The translations under genes were made by a program, and so were the position numbers. The notes under the pieces are model-generated. The model was not told the DNA's origin. It did no database searches and worked only from the letters and a program-made list of their open reading frames with translations. A DNA stretch of 64,000 nucleotides from CBDDKZ01 sp965230415 (lineage in GTDB: Bacteria; Bacteroidota; Bacteroidia; Cytophagales; JAAEPT01): assembly GCA_965230415.1 (NCBI GenBank), contig CBDDKZ010000005.1, positions 4,340,001 to 4,404,000 of the forward strand, given 5' to 3'. Of the stretch, positions 26,555 to 36,900 are shown in pieces. Within the stretch, counting starts at the first letter, position 1. Every line of letters begins with the position of its first letter.

Positions 26555-28240
26555 ATGACGATATTTAGGAAATTAATCACTCTTTTTAATAAGTATTCGC
26601 TCAGGTGGGTACAAAATTACCCTCAATTATGGGCAAGGGGTTGGTTTACTCAATTAACTATTGCGGCAATAGTGTATTTCTTTGCTTTGCTCCTTGCTTT
26701 ATTGATTCCAACGGAATTTTTGAACACACCTGATATCAGCTCCTGGTTCATGCTGAGTTTTTTACCGATGTTATTCTGGTGGTTCTTTATTCTCTACAGA
26801 ATTCTGAAATATAATGCAGACAAAATTCATGGAAACAGGAAGTTGTGGTATAATTTTGAAGAATTGTGGAGTGTATTATTTCAGTTGTTATTACCGTTTC
26901 TGCTACCTTGTTTGATAGGGGTGGTATTGGTGTGGAGAACAAGTAATGTAATAGATATTAATGAAAGGGAGCGCTTAAAGCCAATTGTCATTCAGGCAGA
27001 GCTTCTTATGCATGACCCTTGGCTTACCTATGCAAGTACTACCTGTTATTATGATATGAATGAAGATTTTCGATCAGGCGTTGTCTTCAATACCGACTAT
27101 AATTATACAGTGAGGCCAAATAACTACTACCAATCCGGGTATGCTTATTTTCCTGATAAAGCAACTTTTCTAAAATACATTTCACCAGGAAATAACGAAT
27201 ATCACTATGATCGTAATGGTGAAATGGAGTATAGTTATCCTCTGGAGTGGCAGCAGCTCACAGACTCTATATATGAGCACAGTGGTGTTTTCGAGTCCAA
27301 ACGCCCTAAACTATTTAAGTTAAACCCTCAATCGGGCATCAGGTATGCAGGTCGTATTCGAGCTGGCGTACACATGAATTACCTGGAAGGAGATACCTCT
27401 CAACAGTCTTATTATTATAACCATTATGAAGATATAAAGAAAATAACTCATAAGCTGAAAATGCTAAATGATGAGTTTAAAAAGCGAAAATTACCCTTCT
27501 TATCAGATTCAGAACTCGAACGATTTGCAAACCTAAGCCAGTCAAATATATACATGGTTTCTTGTGAGCATGATTTTGAATTATTTCGCAGCATTAAAGT
27601 TTTTGACTACAGCAAACGATCGATGATTAATCAGCTAAACTACATTGAAAAAGCGCAGAGGTACGATTTTTTCTTTATGGATGACATGGATTATTATTTG
27701 GCTTTTTTGTGCTTTTTTGCCTGTGTGGCAATTATTATTGTGTTGTTTAAATGTGTGAACTGGAAAGAGTTTCTAACGATAGTATTGGGAATAGCGGCAA
27801 CTTTTGTCTTAGCAGGCCTTTTTATAGGTATTGTTTCCGTATCAATTAGTATTTCGGATGACTTCATCATCTCTATGTTTTGGCTGGTATTGGCTATCTA
27901 TGTCTTGGCAGGCCAATTGGAGTCTAAAAGCGGTTTTCGCAGAAAACGTGGTGCATTATATAAGTCGGTTGTACATCTAATCCTACCTGTCTTGCCTTTT
28001 TTAATTTTGGAAACTCTGGACGAAATGGCGGGTTTTTGGTATTGGCCTATTTTTGATGGATATCAGGTCTATAGGCCCGAATATGAAGATTGGAGTTATT
28101 CTTCTGCCTATTATACAATGAAGCATACCGTTAAATTTTGGAGTGTTTTCGGTGGCTTCTTCATGTATTTTCTGGTATGGTACCCACTGGTCCTGAAACC
28201 TGCTTGGATTAAATTCTTGGCCAAACCTTTTAAGAGTTAA
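26555..28240 (+). CDS. Polytopic membrane protein, probable partner of the ABC ATPase
   Basis: 561 residues. Three membrane segments lie in the first 130 residues, then a large soluble region of about 240 residues rich in Tyr, then about five more segments to the end (starting near YLAFLCFFACVAIIIVLFKC and ending near FGGFFMYFLVWYPLVL). This layout, a big external loop between membrane bundles, resembles ABC-2-type permeases, but I see no family motif. The gene follows the ATPase by 6 nt and is likely co-transcribed. The Tyr-rich loop probably faces the periplasm. Confidence 0.65.
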   Translation: MTIFRKLITLFNKYSLRWVQNYPQLWARGWFTQLTIAAIVYFFALLLALLIPTEFLNTPDISSWFMLSFLPMLFWWFFILYRILKYNADKIHGNRKLWYNFEELWSVLFQLLLPFLLPCLIGVVLVWRTSNVIDINERERLKPIVIQAELLMHDPWLTYASTTCYYDMNEDFRSGVVFNTDYNYTVRPNNYYQSGYAYFPDKATFLKYISPGNNEYHYDRNGEMEYSYPLEWQQLTDSIYEHSGVFESKRPKLFKLNPQSGIRYAGRIRAGVHMNYLEGDTSQQSYYYNHYEDIKKITHKLKMLNDEFKKRKLPFLSDSELERFANLSQSNIYMVSCEHDFELFRSIKVFDYSKRSMINQLNYIEKAQRYDFFFMDDMDYYLAFLCFFACVAIIIVLFKCVNWKEFLTIVLGIAATFVLAGLFIGIVSVSISISDDFIISMFWLVLAIYVLAGQLESKSGFRRKRGALYKSVVHLILPVLPFLILETLDEMAGFWYWPIFDGYQVYRPEYEDWSYSSAYYTMKHTVKFWSVFGGFFMYFLVWYPLVLKPAWIKFLAKPFKS

Positions 28241-28381
28241 TGATTTAGATAGTAAAGGGGATTTCGGAATAGGTTTTCTTAGCTAATTGCAATATACTTG
28301 CGCAAAAAACGCTAAGTGATGTAATAAAAATACACTTGCATCATTTATACAATAGGAAATTTTGAAAACCCAATTACGAAA

Positions 28382-29038
28382 ATGAGAAAAAAATTTGTTC
28401 TTCCAACCTTATTATTAATCGCAGGTCTTTTGTTATCATTTGATACGAGTGCCCAAATTTCTTTTGGAGTCTCTCCTGGTTTAAGTTTTAACGGAGCGTA
28501 TGTAGGTTATAAAGTGAAAGCCAAGATTATGCCTTTTATAGGCTTTCAAGCCCTGAGTGCAAATTATAGACTTAGGTATGAACGCTATCAATTCAATGAT
28601 AATACCAATAGTGTGCAACCGGTCACTGATGAGTCTGAGGTCAAGGCCACACTATTAATGCCAAATCTGGGAGCTCGCTATTACTTAATTGACAAAGAAA
28701 ACCTGAAGGGCTACCTTAGCCTGAATATTGCAAAACCAATAATAAGAGGAAAGGCGGTTTTTGATGGTGAAGAAGATGAAGAGTTCAGCGAATCATTAAA
28801 AAGCATGAATATATGGGTCGGGGAGTTTGGCTTTGGGGCCGAGTACCTCTTTGACGAACATTTTAGTATAGGAGGAGAATTTGGGGTGCGTTATTTACGC
28901 TTTAAAGCAGCAGATACTTATACGCAATCGGTATATAATCCTACAACTGGTAATTATGAAGACAAGGAAGCTAAGAACGCTTATGTTTTTGCTGCCAGTC
29001 CTACCTATTCTAGGATTTCTTTGAATTTCTACTTTTAA
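28382..29038 (+). CDS. Outer-membrane beta-barrel protein (218 aa)
   Basis: The signal peptide ends near residue 25 (LLLSFDTSAQ). The rest alternates polar and hydrophobic residues in strands (for example FGFGAEYLFDEHFSIGGEFG) and ends in an aromatic residue (SRISLNFYF), as outer-membrane barrels do. An eight-stranded porin-like barrel is likely. Function is unknown. It is separated from the ABC pair by about 140 nt and followed by a strong terminator. Confidence 0.75.
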   Translation: MRKKFVLPTLLLIAGLLLSFDTSAQISFGVSPGLSFNGAYVGYKVKAKIMPFIGFQALSANYRLRYERYQFNDNTNSVQPVTDESEVKATLLMPNLGARYYLIDKENLKGYLSLNIAKPIIRGKAVFDGEEDEEFSESLKSMNIWVGEFGFGAEYLFDEHFSIGGEFGVRYLRFKAADTYTQSVYNPTTGNYEDKEAKNAYVFAASPTYSRISLNFYF

Positions 29039-29053
29039 TAACGCAAAAACGAT

Positions 29054-29087
29054 TAAAAAAACGTACGTAGAAAACGTACGTTTTTTT
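29054..29087 (+). terminator. Intrinsic terminator after the beta-barrel gene
   Basis: ACGTACG at 29061-29067 pairs with CGTACGT at 29075-29081, preceded by an A-run and followed by seven T. It lies about 20 nt after the stop at 29038. Confidence 0.85.
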
Positions 29088-29111
29088 ATTTCTAAATAGG
29101 AATACTAGAAT

Positions 29112-29143
29112 AAAAAAACCCTTTACGCTATTGCGCAAAGGGT
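29112..29143 (-). terminator. Intrinsic terminator of the GH26-like gene (minus strand)
   Basis: On the plus strand an A-run (29112-29118) is followed by CCCTTTACGC, a short loop and GCGCAAAGGG. Read on the minus strand this is a stem followed by seven T, 28 nt past the stop at 29171. Confidence 0.85.
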
Positions 29144-29170
29144 TGTAATAGATAACACAAATATATATAC

Positions 29171-31258
29171 TTATTCCTTTATAAACTGAATCGTTTTAAT
29201 AGAATCAGCCAGAATGATTTTCCCCAGATAGGTTCCTTTATTTAATGTTGCTGTGTTTAGTGAGAAATTGTTTCCACTCACTTCTTTATTTATAATCATA
29301 TTGCCTAGTGCATCGTAAATGCGAATATTAGTTGCATTTAAACTGCTAGGCAATTCAATGTTAAGTGCTTCCTTGGTAGGAATAGGGTAGACAGCAACCA
29401 AGTCATTGTCAAATTTATCCAATGAACTTGTAACGCGGTCATGTACAAATTCAATTTTGTCAATATTAAATCCGGCAGTCAATACCTGGAATCTTATAAC
29501 TTGTTCACCTTCTGGTAACGCAGTAGTTTGGTGCTGATAGGTGGAATATGTTTGCCAATCTCCTGTTGTCGGAAGTGATATTGTTCCGGAATGATCGTCT
29601 CCCAGTATCTGCAGGTTGAAAGAACCTCCACCATCTGCACTTGAGTAAGTCATGGTTAAATTGTAGATACCTTCATTCTGAATATCAACGGTATATTCTG
29701 TCCAATCACCTACTTCTGTCCATCCTACTACATAACCATCTTCATCTGGAGTGGCTCCAATATCTACATTTTCCTCTGTTCTAAAGTCATTTGCATGCTG
29801 GTTACCCTGATTTATTCCGGATTGATCGTGGTAAGCTATACCTTCACCTCCGGTATCATACTCTTCCATTTGCAGGGTTCCGGGAATAACGAGTGGTGTG
29901 CCATTCCATGGCTCTTGAGGGAAATCTTGCACATTTACTGTAACTTCACAGGTACTTTCATCATTTTCACTGTCCGTAACAGTCAGGCGGAATACATATA
30001 CTCCCTCAATAAGATCTTCTGCCGTCATGTGAGCTTCGTCCGGGTTTACCAGTGTAGCCTGCGAAGGACCGCTTACCTGAGACCAGCTGTATTGATGATT
30101 ATCTCCACCGCCGACAGAAGAACCCGGAAGGGTGATTGAGTTTTCTGGTAGAGGTACAGATACGTCATCTCCGGCATTACATCTTAGTTCTGAAGAGCAG
30201 GTTCCCAGTTGGTCCCAATAAGGAGATGTGCCATGTATCCAGAATGGTTTATTAATTTCTGCCAACCATTTTTCTTTTAACTCAGGGTTGTCTTGTATAC
30301 GGCTATTACCCCATACATTTCCTGGCCACTGTGGTTGTGCATCCCAGTCCTGGTTTATATAAGCGAATGCTTTAATCACATCTTCATTTTCATGAATCCA
30401 CCAGAATAATCTACCGAAATAGTTGTCTAAATCGTTCGTATTGTCACTAAATACAACATCTGCATCTACTTGTTCCATTCTTTTGCCACGAGGAGTGGCT
30501 TCGGCGATCATTACGGGTTTGTCTCTTTCACGGGCAAGTTGCATGATATGCGCTCCTTCAAAGGTACCTTGTGCTAATTCAAAATGTGAATAAGCCATCC
30601 AGTCTACATATTCGTTACCGGGATACCAGTTCAATAATTTATCTACGTCTACAGGCCATGTAAGACCTGATGCAGCCTGCCATACATAAGCAACGTTGTT
30701 TACACCTGCATTGGTCATTCTGTCATGAATGTGTATCCAGGCTCTTTTATAATCTTCCGGGCAACACTCATACTGTGTGTCAAACTCGTAACCAATTCTT
30801 AAAAAAATGGGGCGAGGTTCCTGCGCTTTGCACCAGTTGATTAGTGCATCGATATGACCGTTACGTCCTCCATTTGCTACGTTGGCGAGGTCTCCGACCA
30901 TATACCACCCTATGGCAATGGCATAATTGTCAAATGCCGGTGTACTGGTGTAACAGTCAAGGCAAAGTCCTCCGTTTGCTTCATCTGTGTAAATAGTAAT
31001 GGCATCATTTACGCCTCTATAGGTAGATATGTAGCCCGTTACACCTCCGGCGGTCCCTACATTTTCAAGGTATCCATTATTACTGGGGTGTACATCAAAT
31101 CCTCCTGTGGCATTTAAGTCCTGTCCAATAAAAAAAATGGCACGACCATCTGGTGGCTCAAACTTTGCGCAACCACTTTGCTGCGCAAAACTGATGAGGT
31201 TCACAAATACTAGCGTTAAGCTTAGAATAAGTTTGGGTATAAGAAATATTCGTTTCAT
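29171..31258 (-). CDS. Secreted GH26-like glycoside hydrolase with PKD, CBM6 and T9SS tag
   Basis: 695 residues with a signal peptide (cleavage near VNLISFAQQ). The catalytic domain (about 30-350) has a likely acid/base E158 in FLRIGYEFD and a likely nucleophile E253 in PVMIAEATPRG, the pattern of clan GH-A enzymes of the GH26 kind (beta-mannanases and some xylanases). A PKD/K319-like domain follows (about 360-450), then a CBM6-like module (about 460-610, ending FNIDKIEFV), and a T9SS type A sorting domain (VYPIPTKEALNIELP) at the end. It should act outside the cell or on its surface on a plant or algal polysaccharide. The exact substrate is not clear. There is no SusC/SusD pair nearby, so this is not a standard polysaccharide locus. 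Confidence 0.8.
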   Translation of the reverse strand: MKRIFLIPKLILSLTLVFVNLISFAQQSGCAKFEPPDGRAIFFIGQDLNATGGFDVHPSNNGYLENVGTAGGVTGYISTYRGVNDAITIYTDEANGGLCLDCYTSTPAFDNYAIAIGWYMVGDLANVANGGRNGHIDALINWCKAQEPRPIFLRIGYEFDTQYECCPEDYKRAWIHIHDRMTNAGVNNVAYVWQAASGLTWPVDVDKLLNWYPGNEYVDWMAYSHFELAQGTFEGAHIMQLARERDKPVMIAEATPRGKRMEQVDADVVFSDNTNDLDNYFGRLFWWIHENEDVIKAFAYINQDWDAQPQWPGNVWGNSRIQDNPELKEKWLAEINKPFWIHGTSPYWDQLGTCSSELRCNAGDDVSVPLPENSITLPGSSVGGGDNHQYSWSQVSGPSQATLVNPDEAHMTAEDLIEGVYVFRLTVTDSENDESTCEVTVNVQDFPQEPWNGTPLVIPGTLQMEEYDTGGEGIAYHDQSGINQGNQHANDFRTEENVDIGATPDEDGYVVGWTEVGDWTEYTVDIQNEGIYNLTMTYSSADGGGSFNLQILGDDHSGTISLPTTGDWQTYSTYQHQTTALPEGEQVIRFQVLTAGFNIDKIEFVHDRVTSSLDKFDNDLVAVYPIPTKEALNIELPSSLNATNIRIYDALGNMIINKEVSGNNFSLNTATLNKGTYLGKIILADSIKTIQFIKE

Positions 31259-31638
31259 TTGGTATTAGTAATTGAATTGTAAGCGTTTTTTTATGTGTTT
31301 AACTATTGGTAGTTCGTTTAGCAAAAGTGGGTATAGAAGTGTAGGTAAGGTCGGTTTCTCTACTAAACGATCTCTAATTTAACCATTTTATTGGTATATG
31401 CGAAATTATAGTTTGGAAAAATGAAAGCTTAAACGAAAAAATAAACAGAATTGTTGTGCTCCGATCGTGTTTTTTATAAAAAAGACTTCTTTTATAAATA
31501 AAGATTAAATTTTTAATGAAATTTGATCAAAGGTTGTTTACGTGTATTCGTTTTTTTGTATCTATATTTGATATCCCCAAATACCCCTTGCAATACCTTG
31601 AAGTAGCATACAAGTAGATCTTACACTAAAGAAAGAAA
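31259..31638. other. Intergenic region upstream of the GH26-like gene
   Basis: These 380 nt lie between two divergent genes and are A+T-rich with poly-T and poly-A runs. No gene or clear repeat was found. The promoters of the GH26-like gene and of the tiny gene at 31639 should be here. Confidence 0.4.
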
Positions 31639-31764
31639 ATGAGCAAAGCAAAAGTAAAAAAGAATAGGAAGTATGGATTAGTCAGTTATGAGATCGTAAT
31701 ACCTTATATCGTTTTATCAATAATTGTCGTTGCCTTTATAATGGCGACATCCATTATTCTTTAA
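31639..31764 (+). CDS. Tiny single-pass membrane protein (41 aa)
   Basis: ATG at 31639 opens a 41-residue frame ending TAA at 31764. The N-terminus is strongly basic (MSKAKVKKNRKYGL) and is followed by one membrane segment (IVIPYIVLSIIVVAFIMATS). The purine-rich AAAGAAAGAAA just before the start is a fair ribosome site. This is the build of small inner-membrane proteins that attach to larger complexes. It lies between two T9SS cargo genes on the other strand. No family is recognised. Confidence 0.55.
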   Translation: MSKAKVKKNRKYGLVSYEIVIPYIVLSIIVVAFIMATSIIL

Positions 31765-31820
31765 CCGTAATCCGGCGGTATCATTAACAACAGTATTTAA
31801 GTATTCCAAAAAATGATAAA

Positions 31821-31849
31821 TCCATGGAAACACAAAGTGTTTCCATGGA
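31821..31849. terminator. Perfect 13-bp hairpin between the tiny gene and the subtilase gene
   Basis: TCCATGGAAACAC (31821-31833) and GTGTTTCCATGGA (31837-31849) are perfect inverted copies around AAA. It lies 17 nt past the subtilase stop; on the minus strand a T-rich stretch (TTTATCATTTTTT) follows, so it likely ends that transcript, and perhaps also the tiny gene from the other side. Confidence 0.7.
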
Positions 31850-31865
31850 AAACTAACTATCAGCT

Positions 31866-33611
31866 TTAATTTTTATAAACTTTACCGGATTCTTTAAATG
31901 TATCCGATTCTATAGTGTAATAGTATAATCCCTTTTGAAGTCGCGCACCGCTGAGGTCTATTTCGTTTTCGGAACGTTCTATTTCGGCCGTTAGAACAGC
32001 GTTACCAAATTGATCGCTCAGTTCAAAGTGAATAGTGCCATGAGTCACGGGAACCGTTATTTTTAAATTATCCGTGAATGGATTTGGACTTAGGTAGACA
32101 TTGCTTGACGTACTAAGCGTGCTCGGGGACGTTGATGTGATCTGATTGGCCAACATTACCGCTTCATAAGCGTCTATACGTCCGTGTCCGAAAGTAGCAT
32201 TTGGCACTTCACTACCAGGATAATCTCCACAACTTTGCACGGTAGTTAAAGGAACTGCCGATTGTTCCAATATTGATTCTACTTCTTCAACCGAGAGGGC
32301 AGGGTTCGCTTGTAAAACCAGGGCTACAGCTCCGGCAACATGGGGACCGGCCATACTTGTGCCGCTAAATGATGAATATCCACCGTTTCTTACGGCCGAT
32401 CGTACATTCGATCCCGGTGCAGAAACGTTTGGCTTTAGTCTGTCGCTCTGATCAACGGTTATAGGGCCTCTGCTACTGAAACTGGATATCGCATCGCTGG
32501 AAGTAGTTGAACCTACGGTAAAACTATTCTCAAAAATTGAAGCTGGGCTGTTTATTGTTGAACAGTTACTTCCATCATTACCGGCAGAAACAACTACCAC
32601 TACACCGGCGCTTTTTAAATTATCTACAACCTGTTCCATCAAATGCCAGTTGCCTGAATTACATCCTTCACTTGTAGGGCATCCCCAGGAGTTGTTAATT
32701 ACATCGGGCGCTTTTGAAGGATCAGGATTGTTGCCATCCAGGTCAGTGGGAGCGAGGAAGAATTCAAAGCATTCGATATAACTTGTAGGAGTACCATTAC
32801 CATTGTCCATGTTACGGCACGCAATCCATTTGGCGCCAGGTGCCACACCAATTTGATTTTGACCTCCGTCGTCTCCTACCATTGTACCCATTGTATGAGT
32901 ACCATGATTATGATCATCACAAGGTTCTTGAGAATCGACGCCACATGGGTTGAAAGAAGCGTTTGAGTGAATAGCATCCCACCAGTGATAATTATGATCT
33001 GCAGTATTCCCGTCATAACCTGCATATTGGTCTATAATAGCAGCATGATCCCATTCGTAACCTGTATCTTGCCCGGCCACAATTACTCCTTCACCTGTTA
33101 TTCCCAAGTCCCAGACTTCGTCGGCACGAATTTTGGAAATTCCCCACTCAATCGCCTCGGGGCGGTCACTGGTTTTACTGTTATTTTCATCTACACCATC
33201 AATTATCGTTGAATGAACTGTTGGATTCGGGTGTATGGCCTTCACTTCATCGAATGATGCCAATTGTTCAAGTTCTTCCAGATTACACGTGACCATGATC
33301 GCATTTACAATCCAAAATGGCTGGTGTTGAATAGTGTTCGAAGTGAGGTATTCTATGACATCTTTTTGGCTGTTTTTTGCCGTTGTTTGTAAACTGTTGA
33401 ATACGAACGTGGTCTTTTCTTCTTTTGACGCCAGGCCTTTTCCCAGGGCTAAATTTGCTTTGGTCTTGAATTCAATAATAGCGCTTGTTTCCACAGTTTC
33501 CTGAAAAGTTTCGTAAAGCTCAGCGGCTATTTTTGGATTACCTGTTTGGGCCATCACCAGATTTATACCTAGCATAAGGCCGACTATAATTAGTAGAGAA
33601 AGTTTATTCAT
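31866..33611 (-). CDS. Secreted subtilisin-like (S8) serine protease with T9SS tag
   Basis: 581 residues with a signal peptide (ending near VMAQTG). The region to about 150 is likely a propeptide. The S8 catalytic domain shows D182 in AGQDTGYEWDH, H236 in NHGTHTMGTMVG and S419 in FSGTSMAGPHVAGAV, and an Asn oxyanion residue in SAGNDGSN. The C-terminus has a T9SS type A sorting domain (VYLSPNPFTDNLKITVP). The enzyme should be secreted and cut proteins outside the cell. Its gene runs away from the giant adhesin gene, sharing the intergenic region at 33612-33937. Confidence 0.93.
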   Translation of the reverse strand: MNKLSLLIIVGLMLGINLVMAQTGNPKIAAELYETFQETVETSAIIEFKTKANLALGKGLASKEEKTTFVFNSLQTTAKNSQKDVIEYLTSNTIQHQPFWIVNAIMVTCNLEELEQLASFDEVKAIHPNPTVHSTIIDGVDENNSKTSDRPEAIEWGISKIRADEVWDLGITGEGVIVAGQDTGYEWDHAAIIDQYAGYDGNTADHNYHWWDAIHSNASFNPCGVDSQEPCDDHNHGTHTMGTMVGDDGGQNQIGVAPGAKWIACRNMDNGNGTPTSYIECFEFFLAPTDLDGNNPDPSKAPDVINNSWGCPTSEGCNSGNWHLMEQVVDNLKSAGVVVVVSAGNDGSNCSTINSPASIFENSFTVGSTTSSDAISSFSSRGPITVDQSDRLKPNVSAPGSNVRSAVRNGGYSSFSGTSMAGPHVAGAVALVLQANPALSVEEVESILEQSAVPLTTVQSCGDYPGSEVPNATFGHGRIDAYEAVMLANQITSTSPSTLSTSSNVYLSPNPFTDNLKITVPVTHGTIHFELSDQFGNAVLTAEIERSENEIDLSGARLQKGLYYYTIESDTFKESGKVYKN

Positions 33612-33937
33612 TGTTAGAAGTGTTATGAATTTAAAGCAATGTTATTATACGTGGAAAAATTGATCAGATCTGAACATTAATAGTGAATATATTGAAATTA
33701 GTAAGATTTTCCAATACAGCCTTTCATACTCTTTTTTAAGTTCTTCTTCTTATTCGCGCTTACCTGGTATACATTTCTGGCATTAAATGTAAGAGAATAA
33801 AAACATTTTTGAGTATTCTTAAATGAGTAAATGTATTTAAGGTCGGAGGAAGTAAAAATACTTAATTATTAAATGGTTTTACCACTTAATTTAGTAGATT
33901 GCAGTTTGTTCCGCCAAAGAGATGATGTTTTAAATTG
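33612..33937. other. Divergent intergenic region between subtilase and giant adhesin genes
   Basis: 326 nt, A+T-rich, with no small gene or strong repeat seen. It must carry the two divergent promoters. A GGTCGGAGGAAG stretch near 33840-33851 is the only purine-rich block and is too far from either start to be a ribosome site. Confidence 0.4.
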
Positions 33938-36900
33938 ATGAAAGCAGTAATAAAGTGTGTCAAACAAGGCCTTTTATCAGCTTTGGAAGGTAGGAGTTAT
34001 AAGCTCCTCATTTTTTGTGTTTTAGCAACACTCTTTCAATTTCACATGAACTTTGCTTCTATTGAAGGAAATGCTGCCAAAAGCAGGAGTATGGCGTTTA
34101 TTGTTATGGATGATACGCTACGTGTTAATAACCAAATTACTTACGTATGGAGTGTGTTGGACAATGATGACTTGTCTTCTATAAGCGATACCACAGTAGC
34201 AATAGTGGGACATGCTTCTAAAGGAACCTCCTCGTTATTAGCTAATTTTGATATCGAATATACAGCTAACGTAGGTCAGGCCAATTACGACAGTGTTTTT
34301 GTTGAAGTGTGTGGCATCGAAGCAGGAGAAAAGGTGTGCGATACCAGTCTGCTAATAGTATATATCAACGTTAGCCCGGAACTTAGCCCTGATTTCATTG
34401 ATTTAAATGAAGACGATACGGTCGTTGTTGATGTCCTGGAAAATGATTCCGATCTAAATGGGCACAGAATTGCAACAACAGAAATTCTTGCCATTTCCAA
34501 TGGTAATGCCATGATCCTCAATTCGGATTCGATAAGGTTTATTCCTGATGCTGACTTCAATGGGGACGCATACCTCGTTTATGAGGCTTGTGACGTTTAT
34601 GACTTGTGCAATTCCGATACACTGGAGATTGAAGTGGAACCGGTCGATGATGCACCTGTTTTACAAAGTGATTCCGTTTCAATTAATTCTGGCGAAGTTG
34701 TTAACGTTAATGTTGCTGAAAACGATTCAGATCCTGATGATGACCTTGATTTGGAGAGCTTAACCATAATAGTTTCTCCGGCTTCCGGAGCAATTGCAAG
34801 TGCTTTAGATGATGGATCTATCACGCTAAACTATGCTGCTGTTTCCAGTTATAGTGGAGTAGAAATAGTAGTTTATGAACTTTGCGACTTGGAAGACCTT
34901 TGTGCACGCGATACCCTTTATATTGAAGTGGTTAATGCGCAGAGCCCACGCTTGGTACCAGATACGATGGTATTGAATGAAGACGAAAGTGTTATTGCTT
35001 TTGATGTAAGTGCCAATGATAGCGATCCTCAAGGTAATTTAGACGCATCAAGTACACGAATTGTGTCTGGGCCATTGTTAGACGGTATTACATTAACAAT
35101 AAATAACGACGGAACCATCAATTATATCCCCAACGAGGATGTTTTTGGTAGAGACACCCTGGTATATGAATTGTGCGATCTCGACGGTAATTGTGCAGAG
35201 TCCTATGTATTTGTAGAAATAATTGTGCAACCCGACCCACCTATTGCTTACCCGGATTATGACACCTTGAGAAGTAGCGGAAATGCTGATATAAATGTGG
35301 TATTAAATGATCAAGATCCTGATAATGACATCGATCCGGCACATATATTATTAATAAATTATGTCCCGCAACCTGGTGTCGACACCAGTACATTGGACGA
35401 TGGTCGTGTAATTATTGATTACAAGGGATACAGACCTCCTGGCGGGATAGATACCATTCAATATGTAATATTTGATTCAACAGGACTTTCGGATACCAGT
35501 TTTATTTATGTTCTTTTTGAAGGAAACAATCCACCAACGGCAGATATTGTGACTCTTTTGACCAATGAAGACACACCATTTCTTGATTTTGACGTTTCAT
35601 TTTATGTCTCAGACCCTGATGGTGATCTGGATTCAACAAGTACTTCTATCGTGAGCGGACCTTTTGTGAGTGGAGCCAGTGCTTCCGTGCGCCCATCGGG
35701 AACCATAGATTATACTCCGGCTCCCGATTATTTTGGGAATGATACGCTCATATATGAAATATGCGACTCTACGGAGCTATGCTTGACCGACACCATTGTT
35801 TTTGAGGTGGCTGCGATAAATGACAGACCTGTTGTACGCCCAGATACTTTTACGGTTTTTACTGCGACCAGTGTTTGCGTTATCGTAGGAGCAAATGATA
35901 CCGACGTAGACAGTGAACTGGCATCATTTCATATTGTTGAAGACCCACTTAAAGGAACAATTCAGCAACATGAAGGTGATACAATATGTTACAGGGCCAA
36001 TAATGATTTTACGGAAGGAGTTGATTCGCTCGTATATGCCGGATGTGATAATTTCGGTCTCTGCGATACTGCTGTGGTTTACTTGATAGTTGACGACGGG
36101 TTAAAAGACCCAATTGCCATCAACGATACCGTTAGTGTCGACGAAGATAGCAGTATTTATATTCACGTAATGGTGAATGACTTTGACCATAAAGGTGAAG
36201 GGCTTGAAATAAGTGCTATTGCTCAGAACCCTGTCTTCGGAAATGCCCAAATAGTTGGAGATAGTATTCTCTATGCACCTAATGAACATTATTTTGGTGT
36301 CGATTCTTTGCAATATGTGATTTGTGATATTTCTTCAAGTCCACTTTGTGATACTGCATGGGTGATAATTGAAGTAGATGATGTTCCGGATGGACCCGAA
36401 GCAAATCCGGATACTTTGGAAATGGATGTTGGCGTTATTGATTCTATCAACGTGGTGCTCAACGACTTTGATGCCGAAGGTGATTTTGATCTTTCAAGCC
36501 TTACCATTATAGTAGCACCATCGTCAGGAGCGGCGGCTTCCTTTGAAAACGGCTTTCTAATACTTGATTTCAGTGAAAATACAGACTTTGTCGGATTGGA
36601 TATTGTTGTTTACAGGATTTGTGATAGTACGGCCTTGTGCGATGAAGACACTGTTTTTATTCAGGTAGGCGCAGACCAACCTCCATTGACAAATCCGGAT
36701 ACAGTTGAAATAGAAGAAGATGAAGGACTGCTTATAATAGATGTGCTGGATAATGACACTGACCCAAATAATGACCTGGATCCGTCATCGCTTAGCATCG
36801 TATCAGGGTTTTCTAATCACCAATTAGAGGTCAGCCCTGACGGCACACTTCAATTAACAACGGGTGAGGATGTTTTTGGGGCAGACACCGCTATATATGA

